From contig OZ004590.1 of NCBI GenBank assembly GCA_963924555.1, forward strand, positions 6,006,001 through 6,070,000: DNA of 64,000 nucleotides. The letters run 5' to 3'. Below are positions 48,924-60,052 of this stretch, one piece after another. A model generated the notes under the pieces. It saw only the letters and a list, made by a program, of their open reading frames with translations, was not told the origin of the DNA and ran no database searches. This DNA is from Crambe crambe (lineage: Eukaryota > Porifera > Demospongiae > Poecilosclerida > Crambeidae). The position numbers and the translations under genes were made by a program. How positions within the stretch are numbered: position 1 is the stretch's first letter; every line of letters begins with the position of its first letter.

Positions 48924-49119
48924 AGTAAAGACTACAGCCTAGAGAAACAGATTCGAACTTCACTAGACTGCATTGACTGAGTTGAACTGCTGATGAGGTT
49001 GTTATCAATAATAATAGGCGTGGTTTTTCTAATTCACTTCCGGAAGTAATTTTAGTGGGCGTGGTAGAAAGTTAATGCCATGACAACGTACGTATAACTT
49101 CTGAGGAGAGCAGTCAAAG
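48924..49119. promoter_or_regulatory. Putative bidirectional promoter, ArfGAP / RSPH9
   Basis: 196 bp between divergent start codons. It includes the near-inverted words GGCGTGGTTTTT and GGGCGTGGTAG and CACTTCCGGAAGTAA at about 49036. The latter is a palindromic ETS-type site (CCGGAAGT) of the kind often seen in bidirectional promoters of animals. Confidence 0.5.
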
Positions 49120-50370
49120 ATGGACTCAGAGTCTTTATGCTCTAACCTGGAATACTTGGGAAGCAGTGGTGTGGTGCTTAGTGTGGAACAGAAGGCTTCT
49201 TTACAATCATCTCTGACCATCATCAAGAGGGACCACAAGTTTTGTCATGTGAAGTTGTGGGGGATAATTCGAGGAGTTCAGAAAGACTACTTCATCGTGC
49301 ATGGAGTAGGAAAAAACGAACTTAAAGATAGGAAGGCTCTCTATAGGTAATGCTTCTTTCTTGGCTAGCTGGCATTGCAAATGATCTTATTTCAATCTAC
49401 AGTCAAGATTGTATTCAGTGGCATCTCCTCCCTCATGCTGGCCCAGAGATCAAGGCAAAGTGTTCTCTCCTTGAGGGAAGGTTCACAGGTGATCCTTCTT
49501 TCGAGTATGAACACACTGTAACACACAGAGTCGGTGATGGAGAAAATGCTCAGGAGCAGTCAACATCTGTACGTTCAATACAATTGTGCGTGAATGAATG
49601 GTCTTTTCTCCACAATATAGTGTGCTCTTTTTCAGTGATCAAAGTATACCTACTTCCCTCTTGTAGGTTGAAATGAAAGAGGAAGAGCGAGTGGCAGGTG
49701 TGGTGGCTTGTATTGATGAGGAAGCTGCTGTTGTTCCTCGTGGAGCATATATGAAGACTCCTCTTGGAGAAATTGTTGTCAATCAGTCTTTTAAAGGTGT
49801 TTTTATGTGCTAGATATTCAGAGTGCTTTGGCAAAGTCTAGCTGTTACTTTCTGTACTCATAGGCTTACCTCTGGATGAAGCAAAACGGATGAAATATTA
49901 TTTTCACTTTTGTGGTTCCGAGAGTACTGCTCTTGCCAATGCTAATGTATGGCTGTAAATAGTTATTAATGATAGACACTTAATGAACTATTTCTTTCCC
50001 CAGAGTTTAACACGGTCCATTGATTTCATTCCATCGATTGAATATGATATTCCAAAAGGTACGTATGGGCTGTAGCTATGATGTTCAAGTTTTGCCAGTG
50101 TGTGGACCAAGTGTAACTAAAGAGTTGGTCATGTGGATTGCATATGCTCTTAACATCAGGGCACTGAAGTGTTATACCTACAGCTGTTGATTTTTTTTTT
50201 CTACTGCAGGTTGCTGGAGTTTGCAGTGTGATCAGGGAGGAACATCAGTAGTGCTACGTAGCCTACAGTGGCTGGGCATGGTGGCCTATCATGTCCCCAA
50301 CACTACCAACTACGGCTACTTCTACTGTGGCACTGGCGAGAAAAACCCTGACCTCCTCTTCATGCTATAG
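49120..50370 (+). CDS. RSPH9: Radial spoke head protein 9
   Basis: Six in-phase exons: 49120-49346, 49403-49568, 49667-49796, 49864-49946, 50004-50058 and 50210-50370. The product is about 274 residues, equal to the human protein. It aligns by eye along its length: MDSESLCSNLEYL start, LTIIKRDHKF, VQKDYFIVHGVG, WHLLPHAGPEI, EGRFTGDPSFEYEHT, VPRGAYMKTPLGEIVVN, GLPLDEAKRMKYYFHF, IEYDIPKGCWSLQ and NYGYFYCGTGEKNPDLLFML at the C-terminus. RSPH9 is a component of the radial spoke head of motile 9+2 cilia and passes signals from the central pair to dyneins. Its presence means the organism has motile cilia or flagella, as in choanocytes, larvae or sperm of sponges. Confidence 0.96.
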
Positions 50371-50477
50371 TACACACACCCAACTCAACTGCATCCAGCC
50401 AGACAGTGTAAATAATTAAATAATAGAGATGATTGCTTCATTCCTATAACTAAAGGAATTCCATTCTGATTATTTAG

Positions 50478-53400
50478 TCACTGTGAGATTTTGCTCTCAT
50501 TCAGAGTTGGTATCTCTGCTATGCGAAGGTCACTAGCTCCAAAGGGAATGAGGGTGATGTTAGTTAGAGGGTTGGAGGACTTCACAGGGGATATGGGTGG
50601 AGCATCAGCTGCATTGTGGGCCAAAGTCCATGAATCCAGTACTCTCCCCTATACACAGTAGTGCATCTTGGTAAAAGGTTAATGGTACCAGCATCATAAG
50701 TATTGGTAACCCTTTACCACATTATGATACCTTGGCATTAATCATGACAGGAGTCCCTTTGAATGAAAATGGAGACACTCCCTTCTGCATGCCTCGTACA
50801 ACCACTTGAAGGTCTTGCTCGACCTCTTCATCACTAGGGAGGTAGAGGGCATAGTTCCAAGGGGAACCAGCTGTCACTTGGTAGTCTTTGCTTTCAAACG
50901 CATAGCTATGCAACACCTTAAACTGCTCGTCCATATGCAGACCATAGAGTAAAGGGCTGCATAAATAATGTGATAATTCAATAATAATTAGTGAGCCTTG
51001 GTATCTACTGAATATATTACCCTCTGTATATTGAAGCAGCATTATTGAATCGTCTAGTGACTCTGATCTTCATAGGAAAGGTAAGTTTCACAACCGTATT
51101 GTAGAAACAAGCTACTTCATACATCTTCCCTGGTAATACGGGATAGTCAGGAACTACACGTGCGGTACCATTGACAGTAATAACAGGATTAAGTGTCCAT
51201 GATGGTATCCTGAACGACAAAAACATCTTCCAGCTACAACTGGCATAGACTGTTACATTTCCATCGAAGGGGTAATCTGTAACAATCTCAACAGAAACTT
51301 TTCTATCATATGGTGGAATGGTGAAGTTCACTATCGCTGGGGCATACATAAAGATGGCAACACCATCATTATAACGAAGCTTCATCATGAGATGCTGAGT
51401 GAATTTGGGCCAGCCCTGGTTGAAGTTGGCAGTGCAGCAACCATAGTTAGGAGCAAGTCCAAACCTGAACAGTATGAATGAAGCATAAAAGTGGAACTAT
51501 CAATAATAGGATCCTAGGATAGGCCAAATAGCCCTAATCCTAACCCTAGCCCTAGGGGAAAATAGCCCTTACCCTTGGGCTAAATTAATAGTCCTAGTCC
51601 AAGGCATACAATCAATAAAGGACCCTCCAAGATATATTATTTTGGTGGGTGACTAACAGAGTAGAATCAGGTCCATCATGAGTCCAAATATGGTCGTCAG
51701 AGTGCACAGCATTCATCTCGTTGCTCTGCTGGAGATACTGGTGGGCCCACATGTCAGAAGTGATGGTGGCTGGAAGGGCATTGTAGGCCAGCTGCTCTGC
51801 CCTCTCAGCAAAGATTATAGAGCCTCCAAGAAGAGAAACTATGGTCTCAAATGAGAACATGGTCTCCACCACTGTGCACAGCTCAGTACCTGTGTGTGGT
51901 AACCTAATATGTACTGTCATGGATATTGAAACCTTCTGTTGCCTCCAGACAGCCCTAACACTGAACGAAAGGACTGTGGTCTATTAATTGCCCACACACA
52001 CACACACACACGAGTAATTAACTACTGACAACGTCTTGCAAACAACCTCGAGAAGGCATCTTCCCAGCCAAGTGTTCGTCACAGGAAAATATCCCTGAGG
52101 CCTGTCCATGGTAGCGATCCAGCTGCCGCATGCAGGTATAAGGGGCCAGAACATCAGATGTATCATGAGACTGTCGGTACCTAGGGAAAGATAAGCATAT
52201 CCCATTATTATGGGACAAGAGGAGGGGTAATGTCCTGAATAACTAGAGAGGTGTCCTAATTTCAGGGGATGTATAAGTGTCCTGATTCGGAGGTATCCTA
52301 ATTTCGAATCTATTACAGATTATGTGAGTGTCCTGATCATAAGTGGAGGGGTTCCAATGTAACCAGTACGTACCACACTGCTCCAGATTTACAAGCCATT
52401 CCATTATTGACTCCGTGAGTGAACAAAGATGTGTGATTAACAGCTTCAGTGGGAAAAGAATCGCTTTCATACCAACTCTTCCAGTCAAAACCCTGCTGGT
52501 TTAAAAGCTCTGCAAGGTCCCAGAGCATTTGCTCTTGCCCTGAAGGGTAGTTCTCCAGCATCCAGTGGACTGAGATAACAAGGTCTTGCCACCTGGCTCC
52601 ACTCCATGTGTTTCCCAAGCTCGTGTTGAACATTCGAGCATACGCCACCTTGAGGAACTTCATCATGGCTGGCACGATGCGAGCATCGGAAGGATTGGCT
52701 TCGTGGTACTGTATGAAAAACAATTCCCATGGAGCAAATCTGAATGCAAGAAGGAATATCAGGCCCTCACCTGTCGTAGGAAATACATGGCCATGTACTT
52801 GGACCAGTACTGGTTTCCATCATGCACATCATCTGGTCCCAACCATCCATCATCTCCTTGGTGACTCAAAATGTAATCAACGTACTTCTCCACTGTGGCT
52901 ATCAGAGTCTTGTTATCCAGTTGGTACGCCAGCGGAACAAAGCCGTTGAGCCAGTATGGGGTACTCTGATGAAGGTAACCATCTGCCTTTCCTCCTACCC
53001 AGCTGGAGTTCATCACATCAGGCCAGAAGAAGGGAAGGTGACCAGAAAGACCGTCTGCTTGCAGTTGGAGCTGATCCAACAGCCAACCTTTGGGTTTAAT
53101 GGAACCCACAGGAAAGGGCTTGTAGGCAAGAGGTTCCAGAAATGGTGGTCCGTTGATACCAGAGACCTAACTCATATTGCAGAAATGCAACTAGCTAGCT
53201 AGCTATTAAGAATTTCAGTTTCAACTCACCCTGCAATAGTTTTGTACTTGCTTTGGGACTGCAGCCTTAAGGTAACACTGATTTCCATTGCCTCCGCAGT
53301 TGGGCTTACTGAAGACCCAGGCCTGACAATCCATGTTGTGTCTACATTTCTCAGCACAGTCCCTTGGTTTTGAGCCTTCTTTGAGCGAGATAGGCATGTT

Positions 53401-53514
53401 TGGAAGGTCACTTCCAGACCTGTCCACTCCATCATTGCCATCAAGCCAGTCTGCCCTAGCTTTGCATGTTAGAAAGAGGACTAAGAAATAGCCCCAGCAG
53501 CTGGAGGACGCCAT
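50478..53514 (-). CDS. Secreted PAN/apple + GH127 (DUF1680) glycosidase, copy A
   Basis: ATG at 53514 (an in-frame ATG at 53523 is the alternative) with a signal peptide ending near KARA. A PAN/apple-like cysteine module follows (residues about 35-95, CRHNMDCQAWVFSKPNCGG). The GH127 six-hairpin domain then begins PPFLEP...GSIKPKGWLLDQLQLQADG. It runs through GWLGPDDVHDGNQYWSKYMA, NTWSGARWQDLV, ERAEQLAYNALPATITSDMW and WTHDGPDSTLL. The Zn/cysteine centre known from HypBA1 is retained: Glu-x-Cys in TELCTVVETMFSFE and paired Cys in NYGCCTANFNQGW. A beta-rich C-terminal part ends at 50478. The family includes beta-L-arabinofuranosidases that act on plant or bacterial glycans with a cysteine nucleophile. 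Tandem with copy B, 147 bp upstream. Substrate is unknown; a marine suspension feeder could use it on algal or microbial polysaccharide. Confidence 0.82.
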
Positions 53515-53661
53515 TTCATGCACGACTAAACATTAAGCCAATTAGCTAGCAAAGTTAACCACAACGCGGTCCCACCACAGCACGACATGCTTAGAACTCA
53601 ATTTTATATTAACATGAAGACATGAAGACAGTGGAGGGAAGAAATACAATGCTGTTATATG

Positions 53662-56600
53662 TCAGTTGTTTTCATCCAGAGTTGGTAGCTCTGCTATGCG
53701 AAGGTCACTAGCTCCAAAGGGAATGAGGGTAATGTTAGTTAGAGGATTGGAGGACTTCACAGGGGACATGGGTGGAGCATCAGCTGCATTGTGAGCCACA
53801 GTCCATGAGTCCAGTACTCTCCCCTGCAGATTTTGTTGTATGGTAAGTGGTCAAATTTAATACAAAATCAAATAATGATAACGACCCCGTACCACATTTC
53901 CATGATACTATTATGTGTAATATTGACGATCCTGTACCATCACATGCCTATGTTTACCTTTGCATTAATCATGACAGGAGTCCCTTTATATGAAAACGGA
54001 GGCACTCCCTTTTGCATGCCTCGTACAACCACTTGCAAGTCTTGCTCGACCTCTTCATCACTAGGGAGGTAGAGGGCATAGTTCCAGGGAGAACCAGCTG
54101 TCACTTGGTAGTCCTTGCTTTCAAATGCATAGCTATTCAACTCCTTGAACTGCTCATCCATATGCAGACCATAGAGTAAGGGGCTGCATGTTAAAAAAGA
54201 GAATCATTATCTTCTATTAGCATAGTAATTAATATAATGCAGACAAAAAAATTATTGTGCCTGTGAGATATAATGGTTGCTGTACTTCATTGCTCTCTAT
54301 TTGCATACCCTCTGTATATCGAAGCAGCATTGTTGTATCTTCTGGTGACCTTTGTCCTCATAGGCAGAGTGAGATTAATAACGGTATCGTAGGCACAGTT
54401 GAGTTCATACATTGTTCCAGGCACTGGGGGTGAGGGGGCTGCGGTACCATTTATTGATATCACAGGATTAAATGTCCATGATGGTATCCTTAATGACAGG
54501 GTCATCCCCAAATTACAACTTGCATAGATCGTCACATTTCCATCAAATGGGTAATCGGTAGCGATTTCAACAGAAGCATTCATTTTGTTTGGTTGGGTGA
54601 AGTTCAGTAGTGCTGGGGCGTACATGGAGATGGCCACACCTGTTAGATCACTGAGCTGCATCAAAATGTGTTGAGTGAATTTGGGCCAGCCCTGGTTAAA
54701 GTTGGCAGTACAGCAACCGTAGTTAGGAGCAAGACCAAACCTGAAAAAGTACGGGGAAAATGTGGTATTGATAATAAGATAAGCTACCCCTACCCTAGCT
54801 GCTAATTCTAACCCAAACTGTAGGGGAAAATTAGCCTAGCCCTAGCCCTAGCCTGAGCCCTAGCCTGAGCCCTAGCCTAGCCCTAGCCTGAGCCCTAGCC
54901 TGAGCCCTAGCCTGAGCCCTAGCCTAGCCCTAGCCTGAGCCCTTGGGATGCAGTGAAATTTCCTCCAATAAAGGGCCTCAAAATAAAGAAATAACATGTG
55001 ACACTTTTTTTTTTTTTTTTGAGGGTGACTAACAGAGTAGAATCAGGTCCGTCATGAGTCCAAATATGGTCGTCAGAGTGCACAGCATTCATCTCGTTGC
55101 TCTGCTGGAGATACTGGTGGGCCCACATGTCAGAAGTGATGGTGGCTGGAAGGGCATTGTAGGCTAGCTGCTCTGCCCTCTCGGCAAAGATTGGGTCTCC
55201 AAGAATAGAGAATTGAGTCTCAAATGAAAACATGGCCTCCACCACTGTGCAGAGCTCAGTACCTGTGTGTGCATAACCAGACCACCCTATAATGAGACCA
55301 CCCTATGATGAGACCACCCTATAATGAGACCACCCTATAATGAGACCACCCTATGATGAGACCACCCTATAATGAGATGACCTCCCACCCAAATATAACA
55401 CTGCAAGTACAATTGAAGGTAACTGACCTCGGGATGGCATTAGTCCGGCCAAGTGCTCATCACAGGAAAATATCCCCGAGGCCTGTCCATGATAGCGATC
55501 CATCTTCTCCATGCGAACGTATGATGACTCGGCATCTGAATGATTATGTGATTGTCGATACCTATATAGGGTGATGTTGGTTTAATTATTTCCTCTAAAA
55601 CAGTGTCTATAAAGCATGCATTAACAGTGGAATCATAATTATGATGGACACACAATAGAGAGGTCTCCACTCTTCAGAGGTTCAATATGTATTAGCAGTA
55701 TTCTTGTCCCTAATAGGTTTTTGTAATGTGGAATTCAGCAATCAAGTAAAGCTTCAGCTGGGAAGGATAAATTCCACTTATTTTTCAAGTACATAGCTAT
55801 GATGTCATCATTATAGCTATGATGTCATCATTATAGCTATGATGTCATCATTATAGCTACGTACCAGACAGCTTCAGATTTGAGGGCCATTCCATTATTG
55901 ACTCCATGAGTGAACAGTGTTGTAGGTCCGACAGCTTCGGTAGGAAAGGAATCAGTCCCGTACCAACTCTTCCAGTCAAAGCCCTGCTGGTTTAAGAGCT
56001 CTGCAAGGTCCCAAAGCATTTGTTCCTGCCCCGAGGGGTAGTTCTCCAGCATCCAGTGGACCGAGACCATGAGGTCTTGCCACCTGGCTCCACTCCATGT
56101 GTTGCCCAAGCTCACATTGAACATCCGACCATACGCCACCTTGAGGAACTTCATCATGGCTGGCACGATGCGAGCATCGGAGGGATTGGCTTCGTGGTAC
56201 TGTGAGATAAGTATATGAATACAAGTCTTTTGTAGTTCTACTCAATCCCAAACATGAGAAAGCAAACACTTTTCTGCTTCAATGGCATTGCATGGTAAGA
56301 TTCCAGATTGAGGGGCCCCAGTCCCACTGTTTGAGGGGGCCTAGTTCCACTGCTTTGAGGTCTTGGGAGAAAGTACTGTGGCCCATTGACTCATCAGGCC
56401 CACCCAGGTCCTCACCTGTCGTAGGAAATACATGGCCATGTACTTGGACCAGTACTGGTTTCCGTCATGCACATCATCTGGTCCCAACCATCCATCATCT
56501 CCTTGGTGACTCAGAATGTAATCAATGTACTTTTCCACTGTGGCTATCAGAGTCTTGTTGTCCAGTTGGTATGCCAGCGAAACGAAACCATTAAGCCAGT

Positions 56601-57208
56601 ATGGGGTCCTCTCATGAAGGTAAGTGTCTGCTTTTCCTCCTACCCAGCTGGAGTTCATCACATCAGCCCAGAAGAAGGGAAGGTGACCAGAGAGACCGTC
56701 TGCTTGCAGCTGGAGCTGATCCAACAGCCAACCTTTGGGTTTAATGGAACCCACAGGAAAGGGCTTGAACTTTAAAGGCTCCAGAAATGGTGGTCCATTG
56801 ATACCCGAGACCTAAAGGTAGTAACAATGAGATGAAAATGCAGGTCGTACAAGATTCACCATTATGATTATAGCTGCATGGACTAGCTAGGGAGGTGTGG
56901 CTACTCTGTAGCTAACTCACCTTGCAAGAATCCTGCACTTGCTTTGGAACTGCAGCCTTAAACCAACACTGATTTCCACTGCCTCCGCAGTTGGGCTTAC
57001 TGAAGACCCAGGCCTGACACTCGGGGTTGTTGGAGCACATGCTGGCACAGTCCCTTGGTTTTGAGCCTTCTTTGAGCGAGATAGGCATGTTTGGAAGGTC
57101 GTTTCCAGACCTGTCCACTCCATCATTGCCGTCAAGCCAGTCTGCCCTTGTTTTGCATGTTAGAAAGAGCAGGGCTAAGAGACAACCCCAACAGCTGGAG
57201 AACGCCAT
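53662..57208 (-). CDS. Secreted PAN/apple + GH127 (DUF1680) glycosidase, copy B
   Basis: Starts MAFSSCWGCLLALLFLTCKT (signal peptide), then the PAN/apple-like module (CSNNPECQAWVFSKPNCGG) and a GH127 domain with the same exon layout and the same key residues as copy A (TELCTVVEAMFSFE and NYGCCTANFNQGW region near 54660-54740). Coding identity with copy A is high by eye, and even flanks such as GGTGACTAACAGAGTAGAAT are shared. This points to a recent tandem duplication or gene conversion; introns differ by insertion of local repeats. Stop at 53662. The 3' neighbour is copy A and the 5' neighbour is ARMT1, 115 bp away on the same strand. Confidence 0.82.
54783..54942. repeat. CCCTAGCCTGAG tandem repeat
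   Basis: About ten copies of the 12-bp unit CCCTAGCCTGAG mixed with 6-bp CCCTAG, in an intron of GH127 copy B. The matching intron of copy A (51530-51560) has only a few CCCTAG units, so the array grew after the duplication. Confidence 0.9.
55279..55380. repeat. 16-bp tandem repeat (ACCACCCTATAATGAG)
   Basis: Six to seven copies alternating CTATAATGAG and CTATGATGAG, in an intron of GH127 copy B; absent from copy A. Confidence 0.92.
55795..55860. repeat. 20-bp tandem repeat (AGCTATGATGTCATCATTAT)
   Basis: Three perfect copies adjoining the 3' splice site of an exon in GH127 copy B. Each unit has TGATGTCA, one base from a cAMP-response element. With the unit sitting in an intron, regulatory meaning is only a guess. 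Confidence 0.9.
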
Positions 57209-57323
57209 TTCAGTCCACCAAAAATAATTATTCAACCACAGAATTTTCAATTAAAATCACGTTCATCAAAATTAGTAAAATCATAATCTATGACAAAATT
57301 ATATTCACAACACATAATTCTTT

Positions 57324-59945
57324 CTATTTTTTCCGGTTGACTTGGCATATTGCATATTGTCCAGTGACCATCCAGTCCTTATTTTCCTTGGCAGCCTTAG
57401 CTGCAGCTCCTGACGGCAATCCAGTCACCAAATCTGCTTTCAACGTCCGCAGGGCGCACACACTAGTGGGCTCAAATCCACCAAGAGCGATGCTGAAATT
57501 CTCAGTGTAAAGCCAGTTTCTATCGGCAAGGAGCTTGCGGTAGTTAAGATCTCCTTTGAAGAAAACTAGAAAGGACTCGGACAATAAATTATAAAGGTCC
57601 TTAGCCACACTAGGCATAGCTGCATACTCATAAGAAGTGGTCCAAAAGGTATGATCTGTGAGTATAAAGGTTCCTTCCTTGACCCGTTTTTCCCACCTTT
57701 CACCGAGGGCAGATAGAATCTTATTCTCACTGGTCAGCATTTGCTTCAAGGTCCAATTGAAATCCTTGATCAGTGCATCAGAGACGAACCAAGGCATCTG
57801 TTTGAAATGGAGCATCACTTTATCTGCTAATCCACTACTCAGTAGCCAGTCGGCAAAGCAGACATCAGAAAATAATTCCAATCCAGAATTATCCAGGACA
57901 AAGTCGATCCTACGTGACTCAGAAGTGGATTTTGGCTGACGGAGAAGCTTGACGAGGTCCCAGAGAATGGAGGTGTGGTCAGAGAGAAGGTTGGTGCGCA
58001 TGAGTTGTGTCTGCATTGTGGAGGAAGTTGCTGAGTCAGCCGCCGGCTGTGATGTGTCGTAGCTGTCCACTGTGACAATCATGGAGAGGTCCATCTTGTT
58101 ACCCCAAAGAGATATCTGTGTAATATAACACGTCAATCATGGATGCTCCAAGATAAACAGTGCTCCAGGTATACACAGAGAGAACTGGAAACACTGTCTT
58201 ACTTAAGATATAATGCAATCTAAGAAAGTGTTCCATTCCCACTGCTTCTTTACAACAAAACATGTCTTTATGGAAGTTAGGAGTATTGTTCTTTTGCTCT
58301 AGTGTGTTTACACAGTGATCTCCACACTCTTTTACTGACCCAGTGTGATGATTGATGCAAAAAAGATTCTGGGAATCTCCAGACGTTACTAGATGTCTGA
58401 CCAAATTTTAGGAGGTCTTTTCTCTTTTTTGAGTGATCCACTAATAATATCAAAATAAGGCAAAGTGACTACTTACCAGGACTAAGTGTTCGAATTCAGT
58501 CTTGATATTGGGCAGAGATTTCTCAGGTGCGTCAGGGGTGGGGAGTATGCCAGTGAGGAATGTAGCGATAGACAGGATCTGAGGGAGGGAGTTGATGAAA
58601 GATACTTCCTTCTGGCCACCAAAGGGGTCGAAGTTTTTCAAGTACGTGCTATAGGAAATAAGGTAGTATTTGGGTGAGCATTATTTAGAATACCACCAAG
58701 AACATGAGAACGAAGTTAAATGGAGTAGCAGGGAACTTCAATAAAAAAGATCTTACAAACCTGTTTCTGAAAATTTGTGCGATCTTCCTGTACATGAAAC
58801 ACTCTGCAAAGAGCCACGAGACTGAGAACCACTTGGGATTCTCACCCTTGAACTTCTTGCGGTAAGTATCAAAGACCGAGTCCCACTCCTTCAGGTCATC
58901 CCCAACAATGACAGGCTCCATTGGTTTATCAGTCAGGAGCTGGTAGCGAAGCTCAGACAACTGTGAGATCACTGTCTTGACATCTTCAGTGCTAGCCTGA
59001 GATTGAGGAAGCAATAAAAAAAAAAAAGTGACTTAGTTGAAAGCATCCCTACAATACTGACCACTAATATGGTCACCAGGTTTCACCACACAACCCTGGA
59101 TCCTTAGCAACGTCATAGAGCCAATTTGAGACATTATCCAAACAGACACTTAGAAAAATTTATATTGCCTTGCAGGTAGTAGGAGAACAGATGCATACTC
59201 TTCTGATAGCAAATTAATGACCTTTGAGCTCATTATCCTTCAACTTTTGGACTTGATACAAGTGATAAAAACCTTTGACCTGATAGTTTAGGCCAGACCA
59301 GACCTAATAGATTTTCTGCTGCTGGGTCCATTTTTAGTCAAGCTGAAATAAAAATTTCTATCATGAAATCATTAACTTAGCTCAATCTGGCTGTAAAATA
59401 ATAAAAAATCAGTAATTTTTTTAGCTTTGTAAGCTCAATTTATTGATCTTCTGATGTGAAAAAAAAAAAATTTTTTTTTTCCAGCCACCTGGGTCACTTT
59501 TTTGCACTCAGCCGCCCGAGCAACAGAAAATCAATTGGGTCTGGCCTTATATTCATGACCTTTATGACTATCAGAATTGAGGAGATGAAATACAGTACCA
59601 TCATTGTTAATAGTAATATTCTAAAGTCATCAAAGTAGTATTCAGGTGGTAAACACAGTCCACTTACCTCTCCATGAGTTTTAAAAACATTCTTTTCTTC
59701 TTGGTTCACAGTATCAATGACTTGTGTCAGAATACGAGGCATGCGATCCTTAACAGTCAGATGAGCAAATGTCCTGCAAATATAACCCAATCATACTATC
59801 TCCACTTTCTCAGCTACAAACTATCTATCACCTAGGCCTAGTAGCTAGCTAGCTAGCTTGCTCACCCTTCAAAGCGTGCTGACATACGCTTTTTCTCTGG
59901 ATATCCAGCAGTTTTATTCAAGTCTACATCCTTCTCAGTAGACAT
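57324..59945 (-). CDS. ARMT1: ARMT1, DUF89 damage-control phosphatase / carboxyl methyltransferase
   Basis: ATG at 59945 (MSTEKDVDLNKTAGYPEKKR), then exons about 59665-59775, 58690-59005, 58475-58650 and 57324-58115. The domain start ARFEG, then FAHLTVKDRMPRILTQVIDT, PKWFSVSWLFAECFMYRKI, DPFGGQKE and RIDFVLDNSGLELFSDV are the DUF89 signature. The Asp-Asn pair in VLDNSG and the later HFKQMPWFVSDAL mark the metal-dependent active site. Human ARMT1 (C6orf211) is reported as a fructose-1-phosphate-type damage-control phosphatase and was described as a carboxyl methyltransferase acting on PCNA. Cytosolic or nuclear; about 430 residues as expected. Divergent from NAA80. Two small foldback elements interrupt its introns or lie next to it. 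Confidence 0.92.
59289..59552. mobile_element. Inverted-repeat element in ARMT1 intron
   Basis: The left arm TAGGCCAGACCAGACCTAAT through AGATTTTCTGCTGCTGGG and the right arm GAGCAACAGAAAATCAATTG through GGGTCTGGCCTTA are inverted copies (about 35-40 bp) around an AT-rich interior. Structure only; family unknown. Confidence 0.65.
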
Positions 59946-60052
59946 GACTTTTTGAAATGGAGTGGTTATGTCCAACGAAGCTAGAGCTAGCTAGTCTCTT
60001 CTCGAGCGACGATCGATACCTGGTGCGCGTTATTAGGAGAAATTTAAAATTG
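59946..60052. promoter_or_regulatory. Putative bidirectional promoter, ARMT1 / NAA80
   Basis: About 107 bp between the ARMT1 ATG and the preferred NAA80 ATG. If the upstream in-frame ATG at 59957 were used for NAA80, only 11 bp would separate the start codons, so the downstream start is favoured. It includes CGAGCGACGATCGATAC, a small CpG cluster. Confidence 0.45.

Noticed and set aside
54783-54942. Interstitial telomere array
   Set aside because: The unit is CCCTAGCCTGAG rather than CCCTAA; position in an intron of a duplicated gene fits local slippage better.
50478-57208. Recent bacterial gene transfer for the GH127 genes
   Set aside because: They have many introns, a eukaryotic signal peptide and a PAN module, and the family also exists in plants and other eukaryotes; sequence alone cannot support a recent transfer.
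59957-60052. NAA80 start at the first in-frame ATG (59957)
   Set aside because: It would leave 11 bp between the divergent ARMT1 and NAA80 start codons, with no room for transcription starts; the ATG at 60053 is favoured but not proven.
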